Program-made: the position numbers and the translations under genes | Part shown: positions 48,480-58,900 of the stretch, piece after piece | How the letters are laid out: each line of letters begins with the position of its first letter | Position numbering within the stretch: the stretch's first letter is position 1 | Notes under the pieces: generated by a model | What the model was told of the DNA's origin: nothing | Database searches by the model: none | Seen by the model: only the letters and a program-made list of their open reading frames with translations | From: Gonium pectorale | Lineage: Eukaryota; Chlorophyta; Chlorophyceae; Chlamydomonadales; Volvocaceae | Direction: 5' to 3' | Assembly: GCA_001584585.1 (NCBI GenBank) | Contig: LSYV01000034.1 | Location: 1,137,734-1,201,733, forward strand | Length of the DNA stretch: 64,000 nucleotides

Positions 48480-48857
48480 CTAGGTTTCGCCAGGCTTTGG
48501 GCGGCGTGCTGTTAGGGCTAAGGATACTTGTTCGGCAGTGGGCCTTCCTGTGGAGACTTTGACGGCGATGGCAGCCGGGGCCGTTCGGGTTCGACAAGGG
48601 TGAGAGGGGCTGCCTCGCCTGAGTGCCATGGGGGCTGCTGCATTGGCTGCGGCGGGCGGTGATGGCAGTCCAGGGCCGTCTGGGATTGGCAGGGGTCGGT
48701 GAAGGGGCTGCCCCGCCTGAGTGCTGCGGGGGGTGCTGCATGTCGGGCTGAGACAGGCGTCAAAGAACTTGGCCGCCTTGACCGGCTGCAGGTAGCGGGT
48801 CGGCGGCAAGGAGTCGAAACGGCGCCAGAAGGCCTCTGCGGCCTCGTGGTGTGGCAT
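48480..48857 (-). CDS. Element-encoded ORF of unknown function
   Basis: A 125-codon frame starting MPHHEAAEAFWRRFDS and continuing LPPTRYLQPVKAAKFFDAC before becoming Pro/Ala-rich. The first 40 residues look like real protein. The rest covers an imperfect tandem repeat. It may be part of a larger element protein reaching toward the gap. No family recognised. Confidence 0.3.
   Translation of the reverse strand: MPHHEAAEAFWRRFDSLPPTRYLQPVKAAKFFDACLSPTCSTPRSTQAGQPLHRPLPIPDGPGLPSPPAAANAAAPMALRRGSPSHPCRTRTAPAAIAVKVSTGRPTAEQVSLALTARRPKPGET
48567..48747 (+). repeat. Imperfect tandem repeat, about 94-bp unit, two copies
   Basis: Both units begin GATGGCAG, contain GGGGCTGC and CGCCTGAGTGC, and end near a GCTGCAT. 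They lie inside the putative mobile element and encode the repeated Pro/Ala/Arg segment of the minus-strand ORF. Confidence 0.6.
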
Positions 48858-49159
48858 GCCGGCCGAGTATGAGGACGATATCGCCTGGGGCGCGAGGCAT
48901 GGGCCTCAGGGCCGGGCTCGGCCGTGACGGGTGCGGAGGTGGTGGGGTGGGCGGTGCCAGCAGTGGCGCTGTGGAACAGCTGCGCGGCGTGGGGCAGCGG
49001 CGCAGCCGCACCCGCCGTGGCGGCCGAAGGACTGGCGGCCGCAGTGGGGTCTGGCGTCCACCGGGGCACGGGCGGCGGTGCAGGGTGCAGCATGCCGGCC
49101 AGCATGCCTTTCCCAGTACATCTGGGAAAGGATACTTATATACTTATATACATATCAAT

Positions 49160-49885
49160 NNNNNNNNNNNNNNNNNNNNNNNNNNNNNNNNNNNNNNNNN
49201 NNNNNNNNNNNNNNNNNNNNNNNNNNNNNNNNNNNNNNNNNNNNNNNNNNNNNNNNNNNNNNNNNNNNNNNNNNNNNNNNNNNNNNNNNNNNNNNNNNNN
49301 NNNNNNNNNNNNNNNNNNNNNNNNNNNNNNNNNNNNNNNNNNNNNNNNNNNNNNNNNNNNNNNNNNNNNNNNNNNNNNNNNNNNNNNNNNNNNNNNNNNN
49401 NNNNNNNNNNNNNNNNNNNNNNNNNNNNNNNNNNNNNNNNNNNNNNNNNNNNNNNNNNNNNNNNNNNNNNNNNNNNNNNNNNNNNNNNNNNNNNNNNNNN
49501 NNNNNNNNNNNNNNNNNNNNNNNNNNNNNNNNNNNNNNNNNNNNNNNNNNNNNNNNNNNNNNNNNNNNNNNNNNNNNNNNNNNNNNNNNNNNNNNNNNNN
49601 NNNNNNNNNNNNNNNNNNNNNNNNNNNNNNNNNNNNNNNNNNNNNNNNNNNNNNNNNNNNNNNNNNNNNNNNNNNNNNNNNNNNNNNNNNNNNNNNNNNN
49701 NNNNNNNNNNNNNNNNNNNNNNNNNNNNNNNNNNNNNNNNNNNNNNNNNNNNNNNNNNNNNNNNNNNNNNNNNNNNNNNNNNNNNNNNNNNNNNNNNNNN
49801 NNNNNNNNNNNNNNNNNNNNNNNNNNNNNNNNNNNNNNNNNNNNNNNNNNNNNNNNNNNNNNNNNNNNNNNNNNNNNNNNNNNNN
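49160..49885. other. Assembly gap (726 N)
   Basis: A continuous run of N. It sits between inverted repeat arms, so the gap is probably caused by the repeat. Its true length and the relative orientation of the flanks are uncertain. Confidence 0.99.
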
Positions 49886-50502
49886 AGCTTCCCTGTCTCC
49901 TCGACCGCTACCAGTTGCCGCGCCTCCGATGCTCTAGCATAGATTGCAGCTGCGCGGGTGGGTCGCGACGGTGCGGTCGCGACCCTTCCATGGGCTCTCT
50001 TCGGCTTTGCTCCTCTGCGCCTCGGTGTTCGGCCTTCATATAGTCTTCGAAGCCACGGAGCCTTTTTACGCCTCTCGAGTCTTCTGGGTCAACCGTCGCT
50101 ACAGCCATGCCCATCAGCGGCATCCCGCGCGCAAGCGGGCCCCTGCTGCTCCCGTCTACGTCCCGTCTACGTGTGTGCCAGCAACGCAGCGCTACGGCGA
50201 ACAACGTGCGCGGATCGCGCCGGAGGCGCTACACGCACGCTTCCACCTGCGAGAGCAGCTCAGGGGCAGATCACTGCGCCTCCGGGTACGGCAGTCCCGG
50301 TAGGGAGTGCCGCAGGATACAAGCCTACAAGGGCAGCCAGGCAGCTTTCCTATGGGTTACTGCATGCGCCTTGATGGAGAACCCCTTGCCATCGCTGATC
50401 TCCAGGGCCGTCCCAAAATGGTCAATCTGCCGCATTCAAAGCGGCTCTGGTTCCTCAGCAGTCAGCACCCTCCGGGTCACAACCGAAGCCGTATATGTCA
50501 AC

Positions 50503-50965
50503 TTTTAGCAGAGTGGCCCCCGATCCTCTTCCCGTGAACAGCGCCGGAGCCACTAAGCTGCTGTGCCTACGTGCCAGCCTGGGACACGTCTCTGAGTACG
50601 TCGACCGCCAGCTTTTGCGATCACACGGTCTGGCACGTTGCCAGTCGTGCCATGAACTGCTGAACCGCCACGTGCGGGGATGCGAAAAGCGTCTTCAGCG
50701 AACACGAAAGCCCCAACAGAAGAAACCGTCTCAGATCCTCCCCGCCCCTAGTGGCAATCAGGCCACCCATCGTTGGCTGATGCGTGCCTGTCTCAGCCTT
50801 GCGGCCCGCTACGGCTTGGGCGATGGATCCGGCCGTTCGATGTCTACATTTCTAGGTAGCACAGCGGTGCCCTGGGCCAGTCAGGTGCTGCGACCGACTG
50901 CTTCCTGCCTGTCAGCGAAAGCCAAGGGGCAGCCTACACAGCAGCCCCGCCAGCAACATATTTAG
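50503..50965 (+). CDS. Element-associated ORF with C2HC-like motif
   Basis: A frame of about 150 codons containing CQSCHELLNRHVRGC, a C-X2-C-X6-H-X3-C pattern that could bind zinc, followed by a basic stretch (EKRLQRTRKPQQKK). It lies between the gap and arm 2, so it is probably the C-terminal part of an element protein. No reverse transcriptase, recombinase or transposase core is visible. Confidence 0.3.
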
Positions 50966-51086
50966 CCTGGCCGGGATCGCCGCCCACACAACGGCCCGCT
51001 GAGCCAAGGCCCAGGTGGCATTAAACGAGGCCGCCTTGCCAGCCGCGCAGCCTAGTTGGGAGTAGCGAGCTTTCGATGTGTGTGAT

Positions 51087-51429
51087 CTATGGAGGGTAGC
51101 TTGCTCTTGCGTGGTTCGGCAGCCTTCGCGGGTTTGGGGGACCAGCTGCGTTCCCGCATGCCTCGTCGGCGAGGCGCTCCGCCCGAACACGCATACATTT
51201 CAGAGCAACCGTTAACTGACATCTTCTGATGCGAGCTATAGCCTGAAATTGAGTTCAGGATTCGGCATTTCCACAGGGATGTTCTGCCGTCTCTACTTTC
51301 AAGCCACCATGTTACAGCTTGGTCAAAGGAGGCATACTAAGGAAGAAACTACGGTGCGAGAGGAACGCAAAGCCTCACCCCCCGTCCCGTACCAACCGTT
51401 CAGGATGGGGCAAGTTTAGGGCTGTCGAC
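51087..51429 (-). repeat. Inverted repeat arm 2
   Basis: Inverted counterpart of 48100-48430. It contains a short insertion near 51363-51378 relative to arm 1 and scattered substitutions. Confidence 0.85.
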
Positions 51430-52017
51430 ATGATGGTCATGACGACCGTACGGCCACGTGCTTTTGGTCGGTTGCGACTTGCGACCTGCCCGCCGTCAGA
51501 CAGATCAGGCCGTAGTTGCACATCGCCATGTACACATGACGCACAGATATGTGGGACTTAGAAAATGGAGAGTATGAAGATCATATCGTATGTAAAGTCA
51601 TTCAGCACAGACACGCAGGAAACACGTCCTCTGCAGGGGAGAGGTCCCCTGGTCCTTCCGTATGTGCTATATTGGGCTTACCGTTGGCATACAGAGACTC
51701 CATGCGTGCCACGTGCGACAACTGCCAACTGTAGCATGGTGGCTGAAGTGCTAGAATACGGTTGTTCCTGACGTCTGCCCCCTGCGTCACGTGGGTTCGT
51801 GCGCGGTCACGGTCGTGGCGGCATGGGTACGTCAATCTTTGCAGTTTCGACGCAGAATTGTTTTTGAAGGGCATTTGCGGTCCACACTTGCTGTTCGCCT
51901 TACGGCGCCGGTACTTGTTGCCGTACGATGTGCATCAATGCGTCTTCCGGGTCAAACGTGACTTCAGGACCTCGTCTCACTTGCCTTGCTCTCCTTGCCG
52001 GCCTTGCCTTATTACGT

Positions 52018-52180
52018 AAGCCCGCCCGCCCTATTGGAGGCTTCGCGCCTTTCGGGTGTGTATGACCATGTGGAGGCATGCACCGAAAAAGAGATCTGCG
52101 AAGAAAGAGGGAGCCTGCCTCCACGGTCATATACACCCAAAGGCGCGATGTTTCCAGTAGGGCAGGCAGGGCGGGCGGGT
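52018..52180. mobile_element. Foldback (MITE-like) element
   Basis: The left arm 52018-52081 and right arm 52113-52180 are imperfect inverted repeats around a 31-base loop. Matching blocks include CCCGCCCGCCCT at the ends, TCGCGCCTTT, GGGTGTGTATGACC against GGGTGTATATGACC, and GTGGAGGCA. The right arm has an extra GCCTGCCC. Related sequence lies near 24867-25070. Confidence 0.75.
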
Positions 52181-52892
52181 AAAAAGCGAGGCGAGTGATG
52201 TTCCTCCCGGCCCCCCACCCCAGCTGGCTGGGCGTACTATTTGTCGGACTACACCTGTTGGGCTGCTCCCTCTTTCTCTGCAGCTTTCACTTTTCCACAA
52301 GCAGTACTTGCGAAGCGATCACGCCACAACGATAGCCAGTGCAGGGTGTTACTCAAGTTTCAATCGCCAGCGTCGTCAGGAGCGCTGCTTTGCCCGCAAC
52401 TGTGGCCAACGGCCGGGCCGACACGAAACCCGCGGCCGTACGGAACATTGAGTTGTCATGCTTGCCGGTTTCTTGAACATTGGATGAAAGGTCCTGAGCG
52501 CGCATGCGCCTTGGACGCAATACCTCGATCGCGTGCCTGAAATGGATCGCTCGGCCCCATGCCGCATTGGCTTTCCTAAATGAGTAGATAGATTATCTCA
52601 GTGTACTTTTACACCCTAAATGAACCAGCTATCTTGGGCCGAGCAGGTGTTGCTTTCCCTCGTTCGGGCCGAAGCGTTCTTCCACACGGATACCTGCCCG
52701 CTGCCCCTTTCATGACATTAACTTACTGCGCCTGTTTATTTTTTACGGCGTTGGACGGCTATTCTTGAGTCGGACGCAAGCAGCTTTTCGGCTCCAGGAA
52801 TCTGCTCCTAATTCTGGAGCCTCGCTGAATCTGGACGTCACGCGGCCCCAAATCTGGGCTAACGATCTCGGCGGGCCCCTGGGTCGGTCGGC

Positions 52893-52962
52893 GTGCGACC
52901 GGCATCAGGCTCGCGACCGGAGTCTGTGTGCGACCGGCATCTCGCTCGTGACAGAAGTCTGC
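52893..52962 (+). repeat. 35-bp tandem repeat before copy C start
   Basis: Two units beginning GTGCGACCGGCATC, with several substitutions, end 16 bases before the copy C ATG, so they lie in its leader or core promoter. Confidence 0.75.
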
Positions 52963-52978
52963 CTCAAGCCAGGGAAAC

Positions 52979-55900
52979 ATGGCGGCTGGCTCTGCAGCGG
53001 TGCTGAGCTCCTTCACACTCAACCTCATTATTGCAGCCTGCTGCTTCCTGGCCTTCAGCTTGGTGCGCTCGCAGCCATGGTGCCGCCGTTTCTTCGCACC
53101 GAGGCGGTAAGAATGGCATGCCAGCGTTTTGGGATTGGCGCGACAGACTATACTCACGGACCCAAGGTGACGTGGTGCCACCGCGGGTTAGTGGCGGTGC
53201 ATGGTGAGCATACTTAGCGCGCCCCACCTTGTTTTGCGTCACTTACCTGGCAAGCCTGGGCGTCCCGGGATGTCTGGACGCCCTCAGAAACCCGCTATCC
53301 CATTTGACCCTCAGAAACCCGCTATCCCATTTCCCTCAGGTTCGCAACTGACTTGGACCTGAAGCCCAAGCGTTTAGCGAACAAACTCCACAGCTGGATC
53401 TGGCCCGTCCTGACGTACAAAGAGGAAGACATCATCGATGAGGCCGGGCTGGACTGCGCCATGTACCTGCGCATCCTGCGCTTCGGTGAGAAGCGCATAG
53501 CCTGGCAGTGCCCTGGAAACCGTATGCTGGTCACGGTCCATACCGTACGTCTGGGCGTACACTTGATGGTACGGTACTCTGTGCCGTACGCTCATGCACG
53601 CTGGCTCAATCGCATACTGACATGTCAATTCATACGTGCAGCGTGCCGTCAACCTCTATCTCCACGAGATACGCTGCATGCGTTCGCACCCACGCACACA
53701 CAGTCCGTGCCAATGGGCGAAGGAGCTCTCGTCACTGGCCGTGAGCGAGGCGATACATGCAGACCGTTTGCCTCAAATGGAAGGTTTGGCAGGACAGTCT
53801 TCGACACAATTCAATAATTCGTACGTGTTCCCTGCACGTATGCGCCTGCCGTGCAGGGTTGCAACTGTTTGCGGTCCTCTCAATCGGATGTGTGCTTATC
53901 GTCCTGCCAACCAACCTCACCAGCAGCGCAATCGACCGCCTACTTCGCGAGCAAGTAGGACGACGTTAATGCGCTACCTCTGTAGTATTTGCAAGCTTCG
54001 GCAGATAGATAGGATCGCGGTCGCATGCGCGCTTGGAGCCCTGCTCAGGCTCAGTGATTGCTTGGCATCCTCTTACGCATACATACGTCTCATAGCGTCC
54101 AGACCGTGCTTGCCGTGGCGTCACGACGGCCGGTGAGCCTTGCTCCGCACGCAGGGAGCGAACAACGGCACAGTCGTGAATGGCCGCGAATACCGCTTCA
54201 CGGACTTCGACCGCTATTCGCTGACCAATGTGGAGGCGCGGAGCCCCAAGATGTGGGCACACCTGGTTTCGATACATTTCGTCGTACTCTTCACGTTGTG
54301 GGTACGTTTTGAGTAAGAAGCATCTACATACGTGGGTGCTTTGTTTCGCGCCAGCGCCCATGGTTTCGTCGCATCACACTGCTACAGGGAACGGCACGTA
54401 CCCAGGGGTTGTCTTTGTCAAGGGACCTGGACTGTCAAGATGTGCCTTGCAAACACGTGGAGCGCCATACAGATGTGCCCTTTCCTGTCATGCCACGCTT
54501 CTTGGGTGACGACCTGTCATGCCACGCTTCCTGTTTGTGACCACGTGCAGCTCCTGGACCGTTTCAACCGGGAGTCGGTGCTGCTCCGCCTCATGTTCCT
54601 GGGCAACGGCAAACGCGGAGGGCCCTCGCACACGGTTCTGGTGACGGACATCCCGGCCGTCAGTGAGGCGAGTCTGGATCTCTGGAACCGGATGATGACA
54701 TTGTCGCGGTAGCGTTTTCCGCTCTTTAGTGCCCCCTGAGTTCAAAGCGTCAGGCTCTCTGCTTAACGGTAGGAGGTTTGCCTGCCCTGGCGACCCGCGA
54801 AAATGAATGCTGTTAAGGTTGGTGCTGCTCCACCTTAGCCTTTCCGCATGGTGAATACGGTATCCTTCATGTATCTTGGTCCAACCGTCGTGCATGAAGC
54901 TCAGCTTGGTGCCCCTTTGCAATGCCGCAATCACGGCGCCCGCCTTGCCCCATTGCGGTCCCCCTCTCCAGGCGGTTTTGAAGGCTGCCAAGGAGGCGCG
55001 GAAAGCATCGGTTGCGGCAAAGGCAAGCGGCAAGGCCCCATCCAGCATTGTCCCGGGGGACGTGAAGACGCACGTGAACATGTCATGAACGGGCTTGTTG
55101 CCTGTTTGCCAAGGCAGGGCTTGCTTCCGCTGCGCTTCGCCATCCGTTTCAGTGCCCCGCGTTTCCCAAATATGGTCTTTACCCCTTCGCTCAAACCCCT
55201 CGCACCTCTTATCAGATGACTCCTGATGCAAGCCTAGGAAGCCCTCAGCAGCAGACCGCACCTTCGCCGGCCGAGAGCCGGCAGCACGTCGAGCTGTCCC
55301 TGGGTCCGTTCGATGAGCCGGAACTGGCGACGATCGTCGCCCCGCTGTCACAGTGAGTCGCCCCGCTGTCGCAGTGAGTCGCCCCGCTGTCACAGTGAGT
55401 CGCCCCTCTGTCGCAGTCTCTCGCAGCGGTAGCGTCAACCCCGGCATGCGTGTCTGGCATCCCATACATAACTCAAGCTGTGTCATAGCTTGCCCAACGT
55501 TAGCTCTCACGCTGAGGCTAGCCGGGAAGGTAGGGAAGCGGCGGGTACCGGTAGCACAATAGCGGCATGTGGACAATCGGGAACCACCACGAATCCTTGA
55601 GGATTTGCTGTGGGTGCTCTGGGTAGTCGGCTTGGACAACCATCTGGAAACCCAAGCACAAGGAAGCCATCAGCAGCTACCGTGATCTGGTCCACCTCCC
55701 GAGCACATGGATAATGAATGTGGCTCACATGTCCCCGCTAGGCAGCCATGTCCCCACAGCGGCAATCGCAGCAGTCCGTTGCAATGATATAGGTCAAGGG
55801 ATGCGGGCGGGGGAGTGTTTGCAGGCACGCGGAAATAGTTGCGGATCCCAACTCAAGGGTGGCGGTAGCAGCTACCGCTTATGAGCTACACGGCTTGGGC

Positions 55901-58900
55901 GTTTGCGCTTCGGAGTCCACTAGTAGGGCCCCAACCGTGGCCATGGCTCACCCTCCTTTCCATGTCCCGTCTTGCCTGCATACAGGAGCGGGGCCTCGAC
56001 CTCCCGGACCTCCTCGGCACGGCCATCAGCAAGTGGCATGTCGTACACGGACGTGCGCAGCTTTACAGTGCCTGCTGGGCGCCGCCACTCCTCCCAGGCG
56101 GACCATAGGCGGGGAGGCAGCCAGCAGCGGCCTGTCGCGGAATCCGCTGGCTCGCCCCAGGCCGACCGGCTGTTCGTGCCGTCCGCATCGTCCAAGGCTT
56201 GCCAATCGTCAGGAGGAGCCGCCGGCGGCATAGGCTCACCTACGCGGGAGGGAGAAGCGGCTGCTGGGATTCTGGTTGGCCCCTCCACAGGCCCAGCAGC
56301 GGGACCAGACGCCGCTGCTGACAGGCCGCTGGGCATTCCGCAGCCGCGAGTGGGCATGAGTGCGGAAGAGATGCTGCGCCAGCTGGAGGTGCGCTTGGAC
56401 GACGGCTCCCGACTAGCGGTGACTGGTCTGCACGCGTGATGAACTGCGTGTTGCGAAGCGAAGCAAGGCTGCACGGCAACCGTAACCGCCGAACCGTAGC
56501 CTCTTTCGTTGTGCTTGCCAAGAAGCGGAACCGCACGGGTACTGTAGCGCGTTCATAATAGGAATCGTGTGAATGCTGCCTTCCGCTGCTGTTTTTTTAG
56601 GTTATGCAATCCGCTGCGTCGCGTCCGGCTTGCGCGCGCAGGAGCTGCAGGCAGGCGAGGAGCAGCTGCACATGAAGCCCGAGTGGAGTGTCGACACATC
56701 GCCTCCGCCCCCCAGCCGCCGCACCGACAAGCGCTTCAACTATGACCTGCACGACTGCAGCCTCGAGTCGGCATTCCAGGCGAAGCAGCAGCTGGAGGTG
56801 TGGAGGGAGGGTGTGGGGTCTGGCGGCCGCGCGATTCCCACACCGTTCCACACGGATCCGAAAGCGTGACACACGAGGCCTCCATCCCGTTTCAACTCAC
56901 GGTCGCGTACAAGTACCGTTGTACGCGACCACGCGTCCTGCTTCTTCTCTATACGCGCGCACACTGTCATTGTCACTGTTGACGGCCTCTGTAAGTGTTC
57001 TCTGGCCGTATTCGTCGTACGTGCCAGCCGATGATCGAGTCCATCCCCCCTGCTGCCGCCTTGCCTCGCGCCGCACGCAGTCCGGCCTCACGCCGGTAGA
57101 GATGGTTGAGCGCGAATTTGCCATGGTTTACTCCTCCTCCGCCATCGCGGCGGTCAACATAGTGCACGACACGGGCCGCCTGGAGCCGCTGGCGGACGAG
57201 TACACGCAGCTGAGCGAGGCGCTGGAGGACTACCTGGACATGCTGCAGCTGAGGCTCCGGCTTCGGAAAGGGATGCCGCACAAAAAGGTGCGTAAGCATT
57301 CTTCTTTACAGGACGCATGGGCGCTTGTGCGATGGCCATGCCCAAGGGACCACTGCGTCCCACGCGGCGTTGCGTGTTGTGGTTGGGCACGAATCTCAGT
57401 AATGTCTTCGTTGCTCCGGATTACGATAGCATATGCATGCGGCGTTTTGAGATCGCTATGGGTAGGAAACGGTGGGCTCCGTTCCTGTTCATACCAAAAT
57501 CCACGATGCACTCCTCCCTGGTGGGGGCCACTACCCATCCGACCCGCAGCTGACGATCCTGGGTGCCAAGTACGGCGAATGGGGGAAGTCAGCGGTTGGA
57601 GGACACTGGTTCAAGAAGGTGGGTCGTTGTGGGACTTGATCGCAGATACCATGCTTGATTCTAGGTGGCGGTACTGTGTATGGTTGTTATATCTGTTTAC
57701 TATCTGTTTGCATGACCGATGGTCACTCAGGGAGCTTTCAGCCGCGGTTGCACGCATCATAGCATTGCCAGTTTTGGGCAACATGTTTTGCGTCTTGGAA
57801 CCTGGCCATGGACGCCTATGTGGCACATCTGTAACCTGGGCATCAATCATACGGCATCGGTTATTACTCGCGTTCTCACTTTTGAGCACGCGTCACTTTC
57901 TCACCCATCACCATTCTTTCTGAGCATACAGGTGGACGCGGTGGACTTCTGGATTAAGAGGCTCAAGTACCTGCGGGTGAGAGCGGCACCCAGCCAGCGG
58001 CTGCGCCCAAATGTGGTGCGGGTGCTTGCATTATCTCCTCACGGTTGGCATGCAGCAAATGACATAAAATCAATGTCTGGAGTCAAACTGACGGGCAATC
58101 CGTACCCTTGGGAGGAAGTGGATGGACTTTAATTGTGGCCATGAGGTTAGCGCCCGTGCCCACGCAGGAGCGCATCCTGGTGGAGCAGCAGGCGGCTGCC
58201 CGCCGCGTCACGCCGTCGGCCTTCGTCACATTCAAGTAGGGAGCTCCATGGATGCATATGCTCCGCAAGCATAGCGCCTGCGCGGTACTGAGGTTTTGCA
58301 GATTTCATGCAAGGCTGCTTGCTTCACGGCATCGCTACTTGCGAGGAGGCATGCAGGCGGTCTCATGCACAGAGCACAGAGAGTGCGCGCGTTCGATGGC
58401 TGGCGTGCTTGCCGTACAGATTTCCACTGTTTGGGGTCACCCTTTGGCCTGCCCACCATGGGCCCCATTCCCACTTCCTCCCGCAGCACCCGCATGGCGC
58501 AGGCCGTGGGTGCCAATTCGCTGCACTCGCACGATATCAACACCTGGCGTGTGCAGAACGCGCCCGCGCCGTTTGAGGTGGTCTGGAAGAACCTCGGCAT
58601 GACGACGCCCATGAAGGCCGGCCGCCTGTACATCCTGTGAGACACCAATCGATCAAAGCGCCTGTTGGATGTGTGCGCGACCCTGCAGCGCTGAAGGCCA
58701 CTGTGCTCGTGTTGCACTGCGCGCCGGACCCGCGCCGTACACACGATGGGCAAATTCTGTCGGTCCTATGGCCTCAAAATGCAGGTGGGCCGCGTTTTGG
58801 GCCATGACGCTGTTCTTCATGGTGCCCGTCACGGCCATCCAGGTGGGTTATTGGCGGAGGGGCCCAGATGTACGGCACCCGCTATCTCCCCCTGCGTGCC

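Larger units (their letters stand above)
48100..51429. mobile_element. Putative mobile element with long inverted terminal repeats, interrupted by assembly gap
   Basis: Two near-identical inverted arms, 48100-48430 and 51087-51429, bound about 2.7 kb that includes the run of N. Alignment by eye shows only scattered substitutions and one small insertion over about 330 bases. Both arms contain a small palindrome (GCCTCGCCGACGAGGC). The interior carries Pro/Ala-rich ORFs and a zinc-knuckle-like ORF. Long inverted arms fit a TIR DNA transposon or a DIRS-like element; two nested insertions or a misassembled repeat are also possible. No target-site duplication was identified. Confidence 0.5.
51430..52978. 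other. Upstream region of OSCA copy C
   Basis: It contains a foldback repeat (52018-52180) and a 35-bp tandem repeat just before the copy C start. Otherwise no gene was recognised. It should hold the copy C promoter. Confidence 0.4.

Noticed and set aside
48851..50043. Long plus-strand ORFs of 337-370 codons crossing the gap
   Set aside because: Most of their length is the run of N translated as X, so the open frame is an artefact.
47488..52978. Inverted arms as relics of the B/C inverted duplication
   Set aside because: The arms lie at different distances from the two genes (about 0.6 and 1.55 kb) and are far more similar than B/C introns, so a later mobile element fits better.
55336..55417. 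CRISPR-like regular repeats
   Set aside because: Units are contiguous without unique spacers and the genome is eukaryotic; it is a minisatellite.
54488..55639. 383-codon minus-strand ORF
   Set aside because: It lies antisense across copy C exons 5-7 and their introns, and its repeated peptide comes from the 21-bp minisatellite.
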